DNA of 64,000 nt from Trichormus sp. M33_DOE_039 (GTDB lineage Bacteria; Cyanobacteriota; Cyanobacteriia; Cyanobacteriales; Nostocaceae). The first letter of the stretch is position 1. The number at the start of each line of letters is the position of its first letter. The notes under the pieces are model-generated. The model searched no databases. It had not been told where the DNA came from and saw only the letters and a list, made by a program, of their open reading frames with translations. The position numbers were made by a program, and so were the translations under genes. This document shows, in pieces, positions 1 to 10,792 of the stretch. The stretch spans positions 1 through 64,000 of the forward strand of contig DVDT01000006.1 of assembly GCA_015296085.1 (NCBI GenBank), in the 5' to 3' direction.

Positions 1-197
1 AGCATTCCAGACATCGAAGCCCCGTTAATTTTTGTGTTAACGTTTTGTGCGGATTGATCGCTTATTGTCATCTACCTCAGAAGCCTAGCCTCCATCTGGA
101 CTGGCTTTTACCTTCTTATCTTTAACCCGAACTCAGGTTAATTAGCAATTGGGTATTAGACATTGGCTAGATAATCTTCCTTGTTTCCTCTGCTTTC

Positions 198-1076
198 CTA
201 ACCTCCACTAACTTCTCCCCAATCTTTAATTACAGTAAATAGAGCAGAATAATCATAATCAGCAAACGACATTTTCATGGCTGTTTGGAGAATTTTCTGC
301 ACATTTTCAATACTGCTGAGATCTAAACCTAGAGATTGGGCTTCAGAAATAAATAAGTCCGTATCTTTAAGCAAATGTTTGGTGGGAAAATTTGGGTTGC
401 TATAGTTTCCGTCTAACATCCGCTGTAGTTTTTTATCGAAGGTAGGTGCGTACAGTGCGCTGTCACGTAAAACTTGCATAAACTTTTCGACATCAATCCC
501 CTGACGCTGCACAAAAGCTAAACTCAGAGCAAAACTCGTAGTTAGAGAACCTATGAGTTGATTTAAGGCTAATTTCAATCCAGATGCAGTTCCTACTGGC
601 CCTATCAGTACAGGATCTGAACCAAAATTCTTGAGTAAATCTAAGTGTCTTTCATATTGTTGTGGATGCGCGCCTACCATCACTGTTAGCGTACCTGCTT
701 TAGCTTCGGGGATGCTTCCCAATACTGGTGCTTCCATGTATTCACCCCCACCCCCAACTACGGAATCTCGAATTTCTTGGCTTTGTGTTGGAGTAATTGT
801 TCCCATCTGGATAATAGTACGCCCAGCCAACGTCCGCCAAGAAGTATCTGACAACAGGACATGATAAATCGCGGCGGCGTTAGTCAACATCAAAATAACG
901 CACTCGGCTTCCCGAATAGCATAGCGGGGATGGGTGACAATTTCCGCGCCTGCTGCTTGCAGGGGTGCTAGTTTTTCTGGGGTACGGTTGTAAGCAATTA
1001 CCTCTATATCTGCTGCTAACAATCTTTGGGCCATTGGTAGTCCCATTAGTCCAGTTCCCAGAAATGCCACCTTCAT
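198..1076 (-). CDS. NAD(P)-dependent beta-hydroxyacid dehydrogenase (3-hydroxyisobutyrate dehydrogenase family)
   Basis: N-terminal VAFLGTGLMGLPMAQRLL Rossmann motif; APVLGSIPEAKAGTLTVMVGA and GLKLALNQL blocks typical of the family. Confidence 0.85.
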   Translation of the reverse strand: MKVAFLGTGLMGLPMAQRLLAADIEVIAYNRTPEKLAPLQAAGAEIVTHPRYAIREAECVILMLTNAAAIYHVLLSDTSWRTLAGRTIIQMGTITPTQSQEIRDSVVGGGGEYMEAPVLGSIPEAKAGTLTVMVGAHPQQYERHLDLLKNFGSDPVLIGPVGTASGLKLALNQLIGSLTTSFALSLAFVQRQGIDVEKFMQVLRDSALYAPTFDKKLQRMLDGNYSNPNFPTKHLLKDTDLFISEAQSLGLDLSSIENVQKILQTAMKMSFADYDYSALFTVIKDWGEVSGG

Positions 1077-1284
1077 TGTTCACTTTCCTTTAGTAGAGCC
1101 ATTGGCGAGTCTTTTCCTAGACATCGCGTTTTCATAGTTTGATTTTCAGTATTGAGGGAGTAATCACTCTTGACTCCAGTGTCAAATTATCGTTTGTAGT
1201 TAAGACTTTAGTCCTTGTATCTGGATAATAAAGAGTGATTAAATTTTTATCAGATGTTCTACCCCCAAAAGACTGATTTAGCAG

Positions 1285-1380
1285 TTAGCCACCTGCAGCA
1301 AAACTCGCCATAATGAGGACTGATAGCAAGATACCAGGACTCAGTAGTGTTACTAACATTAACAAGTCATGAGCGGTCAT
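1285..1380 (-). CDS. Putative unannotated 31-aa single-TM small protein (MTAHDLLMLVTLLSPGILLSVLIMASFAAGG)
   Basis: Read by hand on the minus strand: ATG at 1380-1378, TAA at 1287-1285, GGAG about 9 nt upstream of ATG, strongly hydrophobic product. Below the ORF-track length cutoff. Confidence 0.45.
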   Translation of the reverse strand: MTAHDLLMLVTLLSPGILLSVLIMASFAAGG

Positions 1381-1645
1381 AATTTTTACTCCGATTGTTG
1401 ACTTAGCTTCATAGCAATCACTGTTATGCTAGTCCATATCTTACGAATACAGCATTCTTAAAGAGAGTTTTAACTTTTTGTAGGGGTGTGAAGGAGCTAA
1501 TTGCTTGGTGTGAGCGTAGCGGTAGCGATACAGGAGCATCGACAGTCCGTTGGGCGGCTTTGCCGACTTGAGCCAACTGGCATGTATAGGGGAGAAGAGT
1601 TGGAGTTTTAGGTTGTGGGGTTGTGCTAAAGATTCCTGCTCTCTT

Positions 1646-2857
1646 TTATTTTGGCACAGTTAAACCTTTTAGCAGTTGAGAGGGGTTTTGTTGGGATAAT
1701 CCCTTGCTTTGAATTAAAACGCCAAAGCTACCCAATCCTGTCGGATCAATGAGTTGGTGGAGTGTTTCTCGTCGTTTTAGTAGTTGAGAGAGGCCAATTT
1801 CTTGATAAGAAAGGTTTGCAATGCGGTTTCCTAAGCCCAAAGCCATCAAAAATAAACCCTGTTGGATAAAACCAACTTTCTCTAGTCCACAGCACTCACC
1901 CCATCGTTCTAATGCCGTAAAGTCAACATGGGCTGTGATATCTTGTCGCCCAATATTAATATAAGGGTTATTGTGATGACGATGTTGATAGTAGCACTGG
2001 AGTGTTCCTTGCGATCGCCTGGGATTATAATAACGGCTGGCAGGGTAGCCATAATCAATTGTTAGCACATACCCCCGTTGCAAGCGGTCAGCTACTATAC
2101 TCAACCAGTCTAAAGCTGCTAAATTAATCTCACTGCGATAGCCATCCTCATAACCACCCTGCTGAAAATCAATCCCGACTAAATCAAAATACTCTGCTAA
2201 TCGGAGTGTGGATGGTTCGGCTATGACTTCTGTCAAGTATGTATTGCTGGAAGAAGGAGACAAGGACACATTTACTCTTTTATTTACTTCTTCTTCCCTG
2301 AAAGTCACGTAAATTTCCCGCAGTTCACCAGCTTCTAAGATAAACTGATGTACCGGCAAAGCATCGACTAATTCATTTGAGAAAAAACAGCCCACAATTG
2401 AGCTAGGTGATATTTCCTCCCAGTTACACCAACGAACAGGAAACTCTTGCAGGAGTTTTTGTTGTTCCTGTTGGAAGCCCGGGGATTTCTCCACAATTAG
2501 ATACTGCAACACAGAAAAAAAATCAGGATGGTGCTGCTGAGTATATTTCAGAATATGCAACGCCAAAATTCCTTGTCCTGCGCCCATTTCTACCAAATAA
2601 AAGGGTGCAGGTTGCCCTAGAATTTCCCACATTTCCAGAAATTGTTCTGCTAATAACTCGCCAAAGTCATTATCGAGACTGACTGAGGTGAAAAAGTCCC
2701 CGCCTTTAAACCCAATTTTGACGGCATCTCTGGAATAGTAGCCATATTCTGGATGATATAGCACCATCTCCATGTATTCGGCAAAAGTGATTCGCTGTTT
2801 AGGACTCTTAGTTATGCGTTCGGCTATGGCTTGATGTAGTGCCAAATTAAAATCCAT
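1646..2857 (-). CDS. Class I SAM-dependent methyltransferase, MidA/NDUFAF7 (DUF185) family
   Basis: ITFAEYMEMVLYHPEYGYYS, FYLVEMGAGQGILA and GYVLTIDYGYPASRYY motifs. Confidence 0.85.
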   Translation of the reverse strand: MDFNLALHQAIAERITKSPKQRITFAEYMEMVLYHPEYGYYSRDAVKIGFKGGDFFTSVSLDNDFGELLAEQFLEMWEILGQPAPFYLVEMGAGQGILALHILKYTQQHHPDFFSVLQYLIVEKSPGFQQEQQKLLQEFPVRWCNWEEISPSSIVGCFFSNELVDALPVHQFILEAGELREIYVTFREEEVNKRVNVSLSPSSSNTYLTEVIAEPSTLRLAEYFDLVGIDFQQGGYEDGYRSEINLAALDWLSIVADRLQRGYVLTIDYGYPASRYYNPRRSQGTLQCYYQHRHHNNPYINIGRQDITAHVDFTALERWGECCGLEKVGFIQQGLFLMALGLGNRIANLSYQEIGLSQLLKRRETLHQLIDPTGLGSFGVLIQSKGLSQQNPSQLLKGLTVPK

Positions 2858-3027
2858 AGATGACAGGGAAAAGGTGACAGGTAATAGGTTACAGAGGAAA
2901 GAAGAAAAAGCGGTAAGTAATTAATTTCTTTTTAAGTACTTTATCTTGGATTTTCGATTCATTTGTTCACGATATCCGTAACCTGTATTCTTAATACGTG
3001 TAACCCCTGTAACCTGTAGCCTTACAT

Positions 3028-3576
3028 CTAACTCTCTAAAATATAACGAGAGGTGGCTAAAGTTCGCGCACACACTTGCATCAGTTCTATGTCTGATTGT
3101 GACCAATCACGAGTTCCTTGGCAGTGATGAGCTACCAGTAATCCCCACAAACCTTTGGGTGTTAAAATCGGTGCTACTAGGTTGGCGCGGACTTGTAAAT
3201 TGCGGAGAAAATCTCGGTGACAAGTGGCCATTGATTCTGTTTCAATATCCGCGATCGCTTTTACTCTACCAGCTAAATACAGTGCTGCATACTCATCGTT
3301 AAAACACTCATCCGGCCCGGTTGATCCTAGTATGGAAAATTCTTCAGAACCTATGGATTCAAATGTAACTTGTCCATGCCACTGCCAATAAAAGTAGTAT
3401 AAAACCACGCGATCAACCTGGAGGGATTCTCTCAATTGGGTTGTCGTTTGTCGGATTAATGCGTCTCTTTGCATTTTGTTGACAAGACGATTCAGAACCT
3501 TTTGTAAGCCCTCTTCTATAGATGTATTTGAGCTAGGATCAGATTCTGCGTGAGAATGGATTGGCACAGTTCTCAA
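3028..3576 (-). CDS. GAF domain-containing protein
   Basis: RQTTTQLRESLQVDRVVLYYF...RANLVAPILTPKGLWGLLVAHHCQGTRDWSQSDIELM is a characteristic GAF domain. Confidence 0.8.
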   Translation of the reverse strand: MRTVPIHSHAESDPSSNTSIEEGLQKVLNRLVNKMQRDALIRQTTTQLRESLQVDRVVLYYFYWQWHGQVTFESIGSEEFSILGSTGPDECFNDEYAALYLAGRVKAIADIETESMATCHRDFLRNLQVRANLVAPILTPKGLWGLLVAHHCQGTRDWSQSDIELMQVCARTLATSRYILES

Positions 3577-3847
3577 ACTTAATAAATTGAGCTAAGTTGG
3601 TCAGTTTTATAGAGTAATGTACTAGATTCTATTGATAAACTATAAATTACTCAGAAAAGCAAATTTAATTTAATATCAATAGAACTAAATAATCAATACC
3701 AAACAAAACTTTAGTTAAATTATTTTTCACAATCTTAATTTATATAACTTTTGCAACAAACTACTGATAATTAATTAAAAATTAATAATTTCTAATTTTT
3801 GATGCTGCGCTAGTAATCCTGTTTGATAATTGAGAATTACCTAATTT

Positions 3848-3881
3848 AAAAACCCCAATTTTTTGGAAAATCGGGGTTTTT
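3848..3881 (-). terminator. Intrinsic terminator downstream of ndhH
   Basis: AAAAACCCCAATTTTTTGGAAAATCGGGGTTTTT: GC stem flanked by A/T tracts, 3' of the minus-strand ndhH. Confidence 0.7.
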
Positions 3882-3944
3882 AGCTCTTATTTACTCATTA
3901 AGAGAAACAATTTATGGATTGAATATTCCTCAGAGTGACGAAAA

Positions 3945-5129
3945 TTACCTATCAACAGATCCCATGATTACGTCGATACTGCCGAGAATGACGACAATAT
4001 CAGCAACTTTCATGCCACGCAATAAATGAGGGAGGATTTGAAGGTTGTTGAAATCTGCTGGACGGATTTTCCATCTCCAGGGGAAGACGTTATCATCGCC
4101 AACCAGATATATCCCCAGTTCGCCTTTACCGCTTTCTACACGGGCATAAATTTCACCTTTGGGCATTTTGAAGGTAGGTGAAACTTTCTTACCAATATAT
4201 TGGTAATCAAAAGCATCCCACTCCGATTTTTTCCCAGCCGCTAAACGTTTGGCTTCTAGGTTTTCGTAAGGGCCTCCAGGGAGTCCTTTGAGAGCTTGCT
4301 TGAGAATTTTGACAGATTCGCGCATTTCGCGCATCCGCACCATGTAGCGCGCCAAGCAATCACCTGTGGTTTCCCATTGTACGTCCCAATCAAAATCGTC
4401 GTAGCATTCGTAGTGGTCAACTTTCCGCAAATCCCACTTTACGCCAGAAGCCCGTAACATAGGGCCAGATAATCCCCAGTTAATAGCTTCTTCACGGGTA
4501 ATAGTACCAATACCTTCAACGCGACGGCGGAAAATGGGGTTATTGGTAACTAATTTTTCGTATTCATCAACGACAGGTAAGAAATAATCGCAAAATTCCA
4601 TGCACTTATCTACCCAGCCGTAGGGCAAATCAGCAGCTACGCCACCTACGCGAAAGTAGTTATTGTTGACCATGCGGTAGCCAGTAGCGGCTTCCCACAA
4701 ATCATAGATCATCTCCCGTTCTCGGAATTGGTAGAAAAAGGGAGTTTGTGCGCCTACGTCAGCGAGGAAGGGGCCGAACCACAGCAAGTGGTTAGCAATG
4801 CGATTCAATTCCAGCATGATGACGCGGATGTAGCTGGCGCGTTTCGGTACAGTCACACCTGCCAATTTTTCTGGTGCGTTGACAGTGACAGCTTCGTTGA
4901 ACATCCCAGCTGCATAGTCCCAACGACTCACGTAGGGAACATACATAATAGTGGTGCGGTTCTCGGCAATTTTTTCCATGCCTCGATGCAAGTAGCCAAT
5001 CACCGGTTCACAGTCAACAACATCTTCACCATCCAAAGTGACAATTAACCGCAAAACCCCGTGCATGGAGGGATGGTGTGGCCCCATGTTCAGCACCATA
5101 GGTTCAGTGCGGGTTTCTATTCTCGCCAT
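3945..5129 (-). CDS. ndhH: NAD(P)H-quinone oxidoreductase subunit H
   Basis: [18 protein letters not shown]...[15 protein letters not shown]...[18 protein letters not shown], highly conserved NdhH. Confidence 0.97.
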   Translation of the reverse strand: MARIETRTEPMVLNMGPHHPSMHGVLRLIVTLDGEDVVDCEPVIGYLHRGMEKIAENRTTIMYVPYVSRWDYAAGMFNEAVTVNAPEKLAGVTVPKRASYIRVIMLELNRIANHLLWFGPFLADVGAQTPFFYQFREREMIYDLWEAATGYRMVNNNYFRVGGVAADLPYGWVDKCMEFCDYFLPVVDEYEKLVTNNPIFRRRVEGIGTITREEAINWGLSGPMLRASGVKWDLRKVDHYECYDDFDWDVQWETTGDCLARYMVRMREMRESVKILKQALKGLPGGPYENLEAKRLAAGKKSEWDAFDYQYIGKKVSPTFKMPKGEIYARVESGKGELGIYLVGDDNVFPWRWKIRPADFNNLQILPHLLRGMKVADIVVILGSIDVIMGSVDR

Positions 5130-5796
5130 AAATTCCGTGTTCTCCCATTAGAAAATTGTGAGTTGAATCGCTTACATGCCATCCAGACAAGAGTTTTCGT
5201 GTCTGCCAAGCTCATGTTCGTAGAGGCAATATTTTGGGGCAAACCCGGCATTTATTACCCATACGGGAGTATGTTGGAGAGATGGGGGCAGATGAGGGCG
5301 TTTTGTTGATGTTGCATTTTGTTTCACGTCTTCAACTATTATAGGAAAGCTCGATATCCAATAAATTAAGGCACGGGATTTTTTTACATCTCTTGGGTAG
5401 GGTGTAGGGAGATGAAGGGACAAGGGGAAAGTTGACAAGGGAGAATAACTAATGACTAATCAATATTGAATGTTGATATTCAAGAATTAACTTTGCTACT
5501 AAATTTGAATTTACCAGAAAAATACTTCTATATATTGTGAATTTGAATTGGGACTTTATTTTCAGTAAGAGATAGACTATTGTAGATGTCCTGTATTCAG
5601 TATTTCAATGCTAGATAGTAATTATTTATGCGTTAACTCTGTATGAAGTAGATTTGTGGGTACGTTAATTTATATGATTTTAAATATTTATCATTACTAC
5701 AATAAAACCTCAACTAAATAGCTAATTAAAAACTAGAAATCATAAATTCTGATTACTGAATTTTGCTGCCATCCTCTATTTTTTTGTACTAAACTA

Positions 5797-6699
5797 ATGA
5801 ATTCTCATTCTGCCGACTTGCCAGCTACCGAAGAACCGACATTTTCCCATTTACCAGTATTACCGCAAGCAGTAATTACAGGTCTAGCAGTACGTGCTGG
5901 AGGAAATTATCTGGATGCTACAGTAGGCGGTGGTGGTCATAGTCGTTTGATTTTAGCGGCTGCACCAGATATACGACTAACAGCTATTGACCAAGATGAG
6001 GATGCTCTAAATGCTGCAAAAAAGGAGTTAGCAGACTTTAGTGAACAAATCAAATTTATTCGCAGCAATTTTGCCACTTATCAGTTTCCTGCGGGCTGTT
6101 TTGATGGTATTTTGGCGGATTTGGGTGTAAGTTCTTACCACTTGGATACGCCAGAACGAGGTTTTAGTTTTCGTCACACTGCTAGTTTAGATATGCGAAT
6201 GGATCAAAGACAATCTTTGACGGCTGCTGATGTGATTAATGAGTGGGATGAGGCGAAATTAGCAGATATTTTCTTTAAATACGGCGAAGAACGATTATCC
6301 AGACGTATTGCCAAGCGTATTGTTGAAAAAAGACCACTGCACACAACCACAGAATTAGCTGAGGCGATCGCTCTTTGTGTGCCACCTAAATACCGCTATG
6401 GTAGAATCCATCCGGCTACCCGTGTATTTCAAGCCTTGCGAATAGTAGTTAATGATGAGTTAAAGTCCCTAGAGACTTTTGTGGAGAAAGCACCTAACGC
6501 CCTTGTTCCTGGCGGTAGAATCGTCATTATCAGCTTCCACAGTTTAGAAGACCGCTTGGTAAAACATAGTTTACGCAATTCCCCGCTATTAAAAGTTTTA
6601 ACGAAAAAGCCAATTATTGCGACTGAAGAGGAGATTGCTCACAATCCGCGATCGCGTTCTGCCAAACTGAGGATAGCTGAGAGAGTGGTTAGTGGTTAG
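5797..6699 (+). CDS. rsmH: 16S rRNA (cytosine(1402)-N(4))-methyltransferase
   Basis: [10 protein letters not shown]...[12 protein letters not shown]...[23 protein letters not shown]...[13 protein letters not shown]. Confidence 0.95.
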   Translation: MNSHSADLPATEEPTFSHLPVLPQAVITGLAVRAGGNYLDATVGGGGHSRLILAAAPDIRLTAIDQDEDALNAAKKELADFSEQIKFIRSNFATYQFPAGCFDGILADLGVSSYHLDTPERGFSFRHTASLDMRMDQRQSLTAADVINEWDEAKLADIFFKYGEERLSRRIAKRIVEKRPLHTTTELAEAIALCVPPKYRYGRIHPATRVFQALRIVVNDELKSLETFVEKAPNALVPGGRIVIISFHSLEDRLVKHSLRNSPLLKVLTKKPIIATEEEIAHNPRSRSAKLRIAERVVSG

Positions 6700-6759
6700 T
6701 GAGGGCATTGGGTAGAATTACTCTTACGTTCCTACAGCCCGACACTTCTCTCAACAGCA

Positions 6760-6790
6760 AAAAGAGGGAGCTAAACTACTCCCTCTGAAA
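6760..6790. terminator. Hairpin between convergent rsmH and the M23/LysM gene
   Basis: GAGGGAG-ctaaacta-CTCCCTC inverted repeat flanked by A-rich sequence. Confidence 0.5.
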
Positions 6791-6824
6791 ATAAGAAAAT
6801 AATCAACTTGAAAACAAGTCTTAG

Positions 6825-9137
6825 CTATATGCGGTTTGAGGGCAACATCGCTATAGGGTTAACTGCTCCTTTACCTGCTGGATGAATTTCAAAATGCAGG
6901 TGTGGCCCAGTGCTAAAACCAGTGTTACCTAATCTAGCAATTTGCTGACCTTGGCGTACTTGTTGGCCGACTTGTACCAAAATTGCGCTGTTGTGAGCGT
7001 AACGAGTTAAACTCCCATCAGAATGGCGGATATCTACAAGATTGCCGTAGCCACCTTTATTCCAGCCAGCTTTCTCAACAGTGCCGTCAGACGACGCAAA
7101 AACTGGTACACCAATAGAGTTAGCAATATCAATACCTCGGTGCATTCTACCCCAACGCCAACCATAACCAGAGGTGAGTACACCCTTGGCTGGCCAAATA
7201 TAGGCTACAGAAGAATTTGATGGTGGGGGTGTTGTTTCATCAATGGATCTGGGTAAATACTGGTCTACCGCAGCTAATGGTGGTAGCTTGCTGGGAGAAA
7301 CAGCAGTTCCCCGCATTCTGCCTAGAGAATCGGTGTTATTAACGCCAGATGGAGGTGTTGCAACCCGTGTCCGGGAGGGGGTGCGAGATGGTGCTAGTTG
7401 GCTAGCCCCACTGTTAGGTAAGAACTCTGGATTAATTGGCTCGTCAGTTAGGGGACGAGTTGCACGAAATTCTGGCTTAACTGGTTCGTTAGCGTAACCA
7501 GGTGTAATAGGAGTAGGAACAGCAATGGGGATAGACACGTTTCTTTGAGTAGAAACAGGTCTAGAAGTTGCTACGCCATTGGGAGTAGAAACAGGAATTG
7601 GTATGGCTGCATCTTCTCTATTTGGTGTAGAGTTGTTCCCTGCCTGTTGAGTACGGTATTTCTGTTGTAGTCGCTGAATTTCCGCTTGTAAGCTGCGGAG
7701 TCGCTCGTTTTTACCTCTGGCTACTCTATCAGAGGAATTTCTGGGCTTCTGGATTTCGACAAAAGCTCTGGGAATTGGGGTGTCACCACCGATTCCTTGA
7801 GTTTCGAGATTATTTGCTGTTGTTTCTGTTTCTGGTTCAACAGGAGTAGGTGCTAGGTTTGGGCTGTCTTCTGGTGTTGTTGGCACAGCAACACCGCTGT
7901 TATCAGCTAAACCTGGTGTTTGTGAAGTGAAGGGCTGAGAGTTGATGCTAGTGGGGTTGACGGGAACACTAGCTATTTCAGAATTAATACCGGATTGTGC
8001 TTTTGTTGGGTTTTGAGCAATGACACGACTGTTAACTTGAGCCACAGGAATCAACAATTTCTGGCTGATTTGCAGCTGATTGGGGTCACTGAGTCCGTTG
8101 GCTTTAACTAATTCTGAAATGGAAGTGTTGTAGCGGTTGGCGATCGCTGCTAGCGTATCTCCTGGTTTGACTTCGTAAGTTCCTTGTGGTGATGGTGCTG
8201 TAAGTTGGGGTGTAACTATTGGTGCAGCGACTGTTGGTGGCTGCACAGGAATAGTAATCGCTTGTGGCTGTTTTACACTTGTTGCTAGATTATCCTGGCT
8301 ACCGTTGGTAAGTGTTGGTGACTGTTCAATCACTGTACCGTGGGTGCTGAGAGGAGGCAGCTGATTAGCTATAATCGTTTGTTGCTTCAACTCAGTGGTA
8401 GTTTTTGATAAATCTTTTGACTCCTCAGACCGCAACTCCGCCAGACTTTTTCTTAAACGGTTTGATTTTTCTTGTAGGCGATTCAGCGCAAATTCTTGCT
8501 GTGCTTTTAATTGAGCGTTAATTTCACCACTTTCATCCGCACTATTTGCTGCTTCTGTTTGTGGTTGGGTTTTGATAAATGCAGTTTGTCCAGCATTAAC
8601 ACTGTTAGCTTCAGCAAGCTGTTCTCCAGTCGATTGCGCTTGCTGGGCTTCTGTTAATAAGGCTTGCTGGTCTATGGAAGTTTTGTTAGTTGTAATGTTT
8701 TGAGGAAGAATTTCTGATGTAGAAGCTTGTACAGACATTCCACTTGCCAAAACTTGCCATTTAGCTTCAAGCCCAGGCAACTGTGAAACTGCTGTCGGTT
8801 CAACAATGACAGGATTCTCTGGCACACTTGCTGATAAGACTACTGGAGTCCCCAGCTTTGTGGGAGCAAATTTCACTTCTTTATCGGAGGCAGCAGAAAC
8901 GGTTGAGGCGGCTTTTTGGCTACCTACAGGTGCTGCTGCTTGGGCTTGATCGCTTTGCCGAGTCACCAAAAGGCTGGTTGCGCCCATAGAGATTGCTAAA
9001 CCAATCATGGCTGCTTGTGTCCGCGCACGGCGATTGGCATGATTGTTAACCACGTTTAGCTGATCCACCGGGGCATCATCGCTGCTAGGGGTATTGTTCA
9101 ACACAGCCTTCACTCTTTTTTTCAATGCTCGTTTCAA
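6825..9137 (-). CDS. LysM and M23 peptidoglycan DD-metallopeptidase family protein
   Basis: LysM: GTYEVKPGDTLAAIANRYNTSISELVKANGL; C-terminal M23: RMHRGIDIANSIGVPVFASSDGTV...GFSTGPHLHFEI. Confidence 0.92.
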   Translation of the reverse strand: MKRALKKRVKAVLNNTPSSDDAPVDQLNVVNNHANRRARTQAAMIGLAISMGATSLLVTRQSDQAQAAAPVGSQKAASTVSAASDKEVKFAPTKLGTPVVLSASVPENPVIVEPTAVSQLPGLEAKWQVLASGMSVQASTSEILPQNITTNKTSIDQQALLTEAQQAQSTGEQLAEANSVNAGQTAFIKTQPQTEAANSADESGEINAQLKAQQEFALNRLQEKSNRLRKSLAELRSEESKDLSKTTTELKQQTIIANQLPPLSTHGTVIEQSPTLTNGSQDNLATSVKQPQAITIPVQPPTVAAPIVTPQLTAPSPQGTYEVKPGDTLAAIANRYNTSISELVKANGLSDPNQLQISQKLLIPVAQVNSRVIAQNPTKAQSGINSEIASVPVNPTSINSQPFTSQTPGLADNSGVAVPTTPEDSPNLAPTPVEPETETTANNLETQGIGGDTPIPRAFVEIQKPRNSSDRVARGKNERLRSLQAEIQRLQQKYRTQQAGNNSTPNREDAAIPIPVSTPNGVATSRPVSTQRNVSIPIAVPTPITPGYANEPVKPEFRATRPLTDEPINPEFLPNSGASQLAPSRTPSRTRVATPPSGVNNTDSLGRMRGTAVSPSKLPPLAAVDQYLPRSIDETTPPPSNSSVAYIWPAKGVLTSGYGWRWGRMHRGIDIANSIGVPVFASSDGTVEKAGWNKGGYGNLVDIRHSDGSLTRYAHNSAILVQVGQQVRQGQQIARLGNTGFSTGPHLHFEIHPAGKGAVNPIAMLPSNRI

Positions 9138-9938
9138 AGACGACCTCCTATGATCAATAGCGCTTAACTGACCTAGATTTTTCAGTTGGAACTAGTCAAC
9201 GATCTAGATCACATCACACGATAGATCAAGATCACTTTTTACCAGAGATACTTACGCAAGATTAACCTGCTTCTCTGATTTAGACAAGTTCACACCTGTT
9301 AGCAAAACTTAAAAAGTTGCTATGCTGACTTGTCCGTTCTACTCCTCACCCCCTCTCACAGTGTGCTATTCACAGATTTGTCTTAGTTTTCTCTTAGCTT
9401 TGGACGGGTTGACTAGAAAATACATGATATCTTCTCAGGAAACAGTCGTCGTAAGCAATTTCTACTAAGTTTTCTGGAACAGCGATGCCCCCTGCTGTAG
9501 ATATCTTCAAGGGTTTTTCACCATATCCGTCTTCCCAACACGAGACTTTACGTTGATTATTCCCTAAAAAACAACCGTACACACCCTCGTCCGCTTTTTA
9601 GCTTGTCAACCAAATTTTTTTAGCAGTAATTGTTCAAGCTATCTATAAGAAAGGGTTTTCAGCTTTTAGTTCCCTGTACCTCAATCATTTGAATTCATCA
9701 AAATCTATCATTCAAATTCGTAATATGATGGAATTTGATATACAAATTTCTTATCATAATCAAAGTGGTTTACCCTATATTTTCAATATAATCACTCTTG
9801 ACAGCATAAAATAAAGTATCAATTATTACAGATACATGTAATATATACTTGATATTTCTGAGTTTGAAAGTCTGATTTTTACAAGAAATAGCCTCTTGAT
9901 GCGTAAGCAAAATTACTTACGCCAAGTCTGATGCCGAA

Positions 9939-10409
9939 TTACAGTAAATAACCTAACTGACGACGAGCTTCAAATAAACCTATAGCCACACTGACGGACA
10001 AATTCAAGCTGCGAACTCCTGGTTGAGCCATTGGAATGTGTAAGGTCGCATCGCAAGCTGACAAGACTTCTGGTTGTAAACCAGTGGTTTCACTACCGAA
10101 TAATAACCAATCGTTATCTTGGAATTGGTAATGAATATAGTTAGAACTGCCGCCAACAGAAAAACCCAACAATCTACCTCTACGCTCTTGATGGGTGATT
10201 TTAAAGGCTTCTATGGATTTGTGATAGTGCAGTTTGACATAAGGCCAATAGTCTAAACCGGCTCGCTTGAGGTAGCGATCGCTAATTTCAAACCCCAAAG
10301 GCCCGACTAAATGTAACTCTGTGCCTGTAGCAGCACAAGTACGGGCGATATTACCTGTGTTGGGGGGAATTTGCGGATTAACTAGAACTACCTGAGGCAT
10401 TGTCTGCAA
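9939..10409 (-). CDS. trmL: tRNA (cytidine(34)-2'-O)-methyltransferase (SPOUT family)
   Basis: VVLVNPQIPPNTGNIARTCAATGTELHLVGPLGF...LLFGSETTGLQPEV...VRSLNLSVSVAIGLFEARRQ. Confidence 0.93.
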   Translation of the reverse strand: MQTMPQVVLVNPQIPPNTGNIARTCAATGTELHLVGPLGFEISDRYLKRAGLDYWPYVKLHYHKSIEAFKITHQERRGRLLGFSVGGSSNYIHYQFQDNDWLLFGSETTGLQPEVLSACDATLHIPMAQPGVRSLNLSVSVAIGLFEARRQLGYLL

Positions 10410-10792
10410 AATTTCTATTTGTATAAAAAGATATATTTACCATGAAATATCTACCAATAGACAGAGGTCAACCATAGGTTTTGTTAATAAATGTCAATGG
10501 AGCGATATAGATTAGATTTTTAAAAGAAAAAATTAAGGTTTTTAGGGCGCGATTTAGTCATTAGTTATGAGAATGGGGAATAACTTTTCTCTTCTGCTTC
10601 CCTACACACGGCAGTTGGCTTAAGTTGGGAAACCCTTGACGCTCGTTCGCGTAGGGTCTCCCCTTGGGAGAAGACTGGCTAACGCTGCGCTAACGGCAGT
10701 TCCTTCAAGTCGGCGAAGCCCCCTAGAGGACTGCCGATGTTCCTGGGTCGCTGCCGCTACGCTAACGCCACGCAACTCTCTCCTTTACATTC

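Noticed and set aside
4728-5309. + strand ORFs opposite and upstream of ndhH
   Set aside because: Antisense to a highly conserved ndhH or compositionally non-coding.
9394-9582. 62-aa minus-strand ORF in the M23-trmL gap
   Set aside because: No recognisable family or RBS evidence; cannot be supported from sequence alone.
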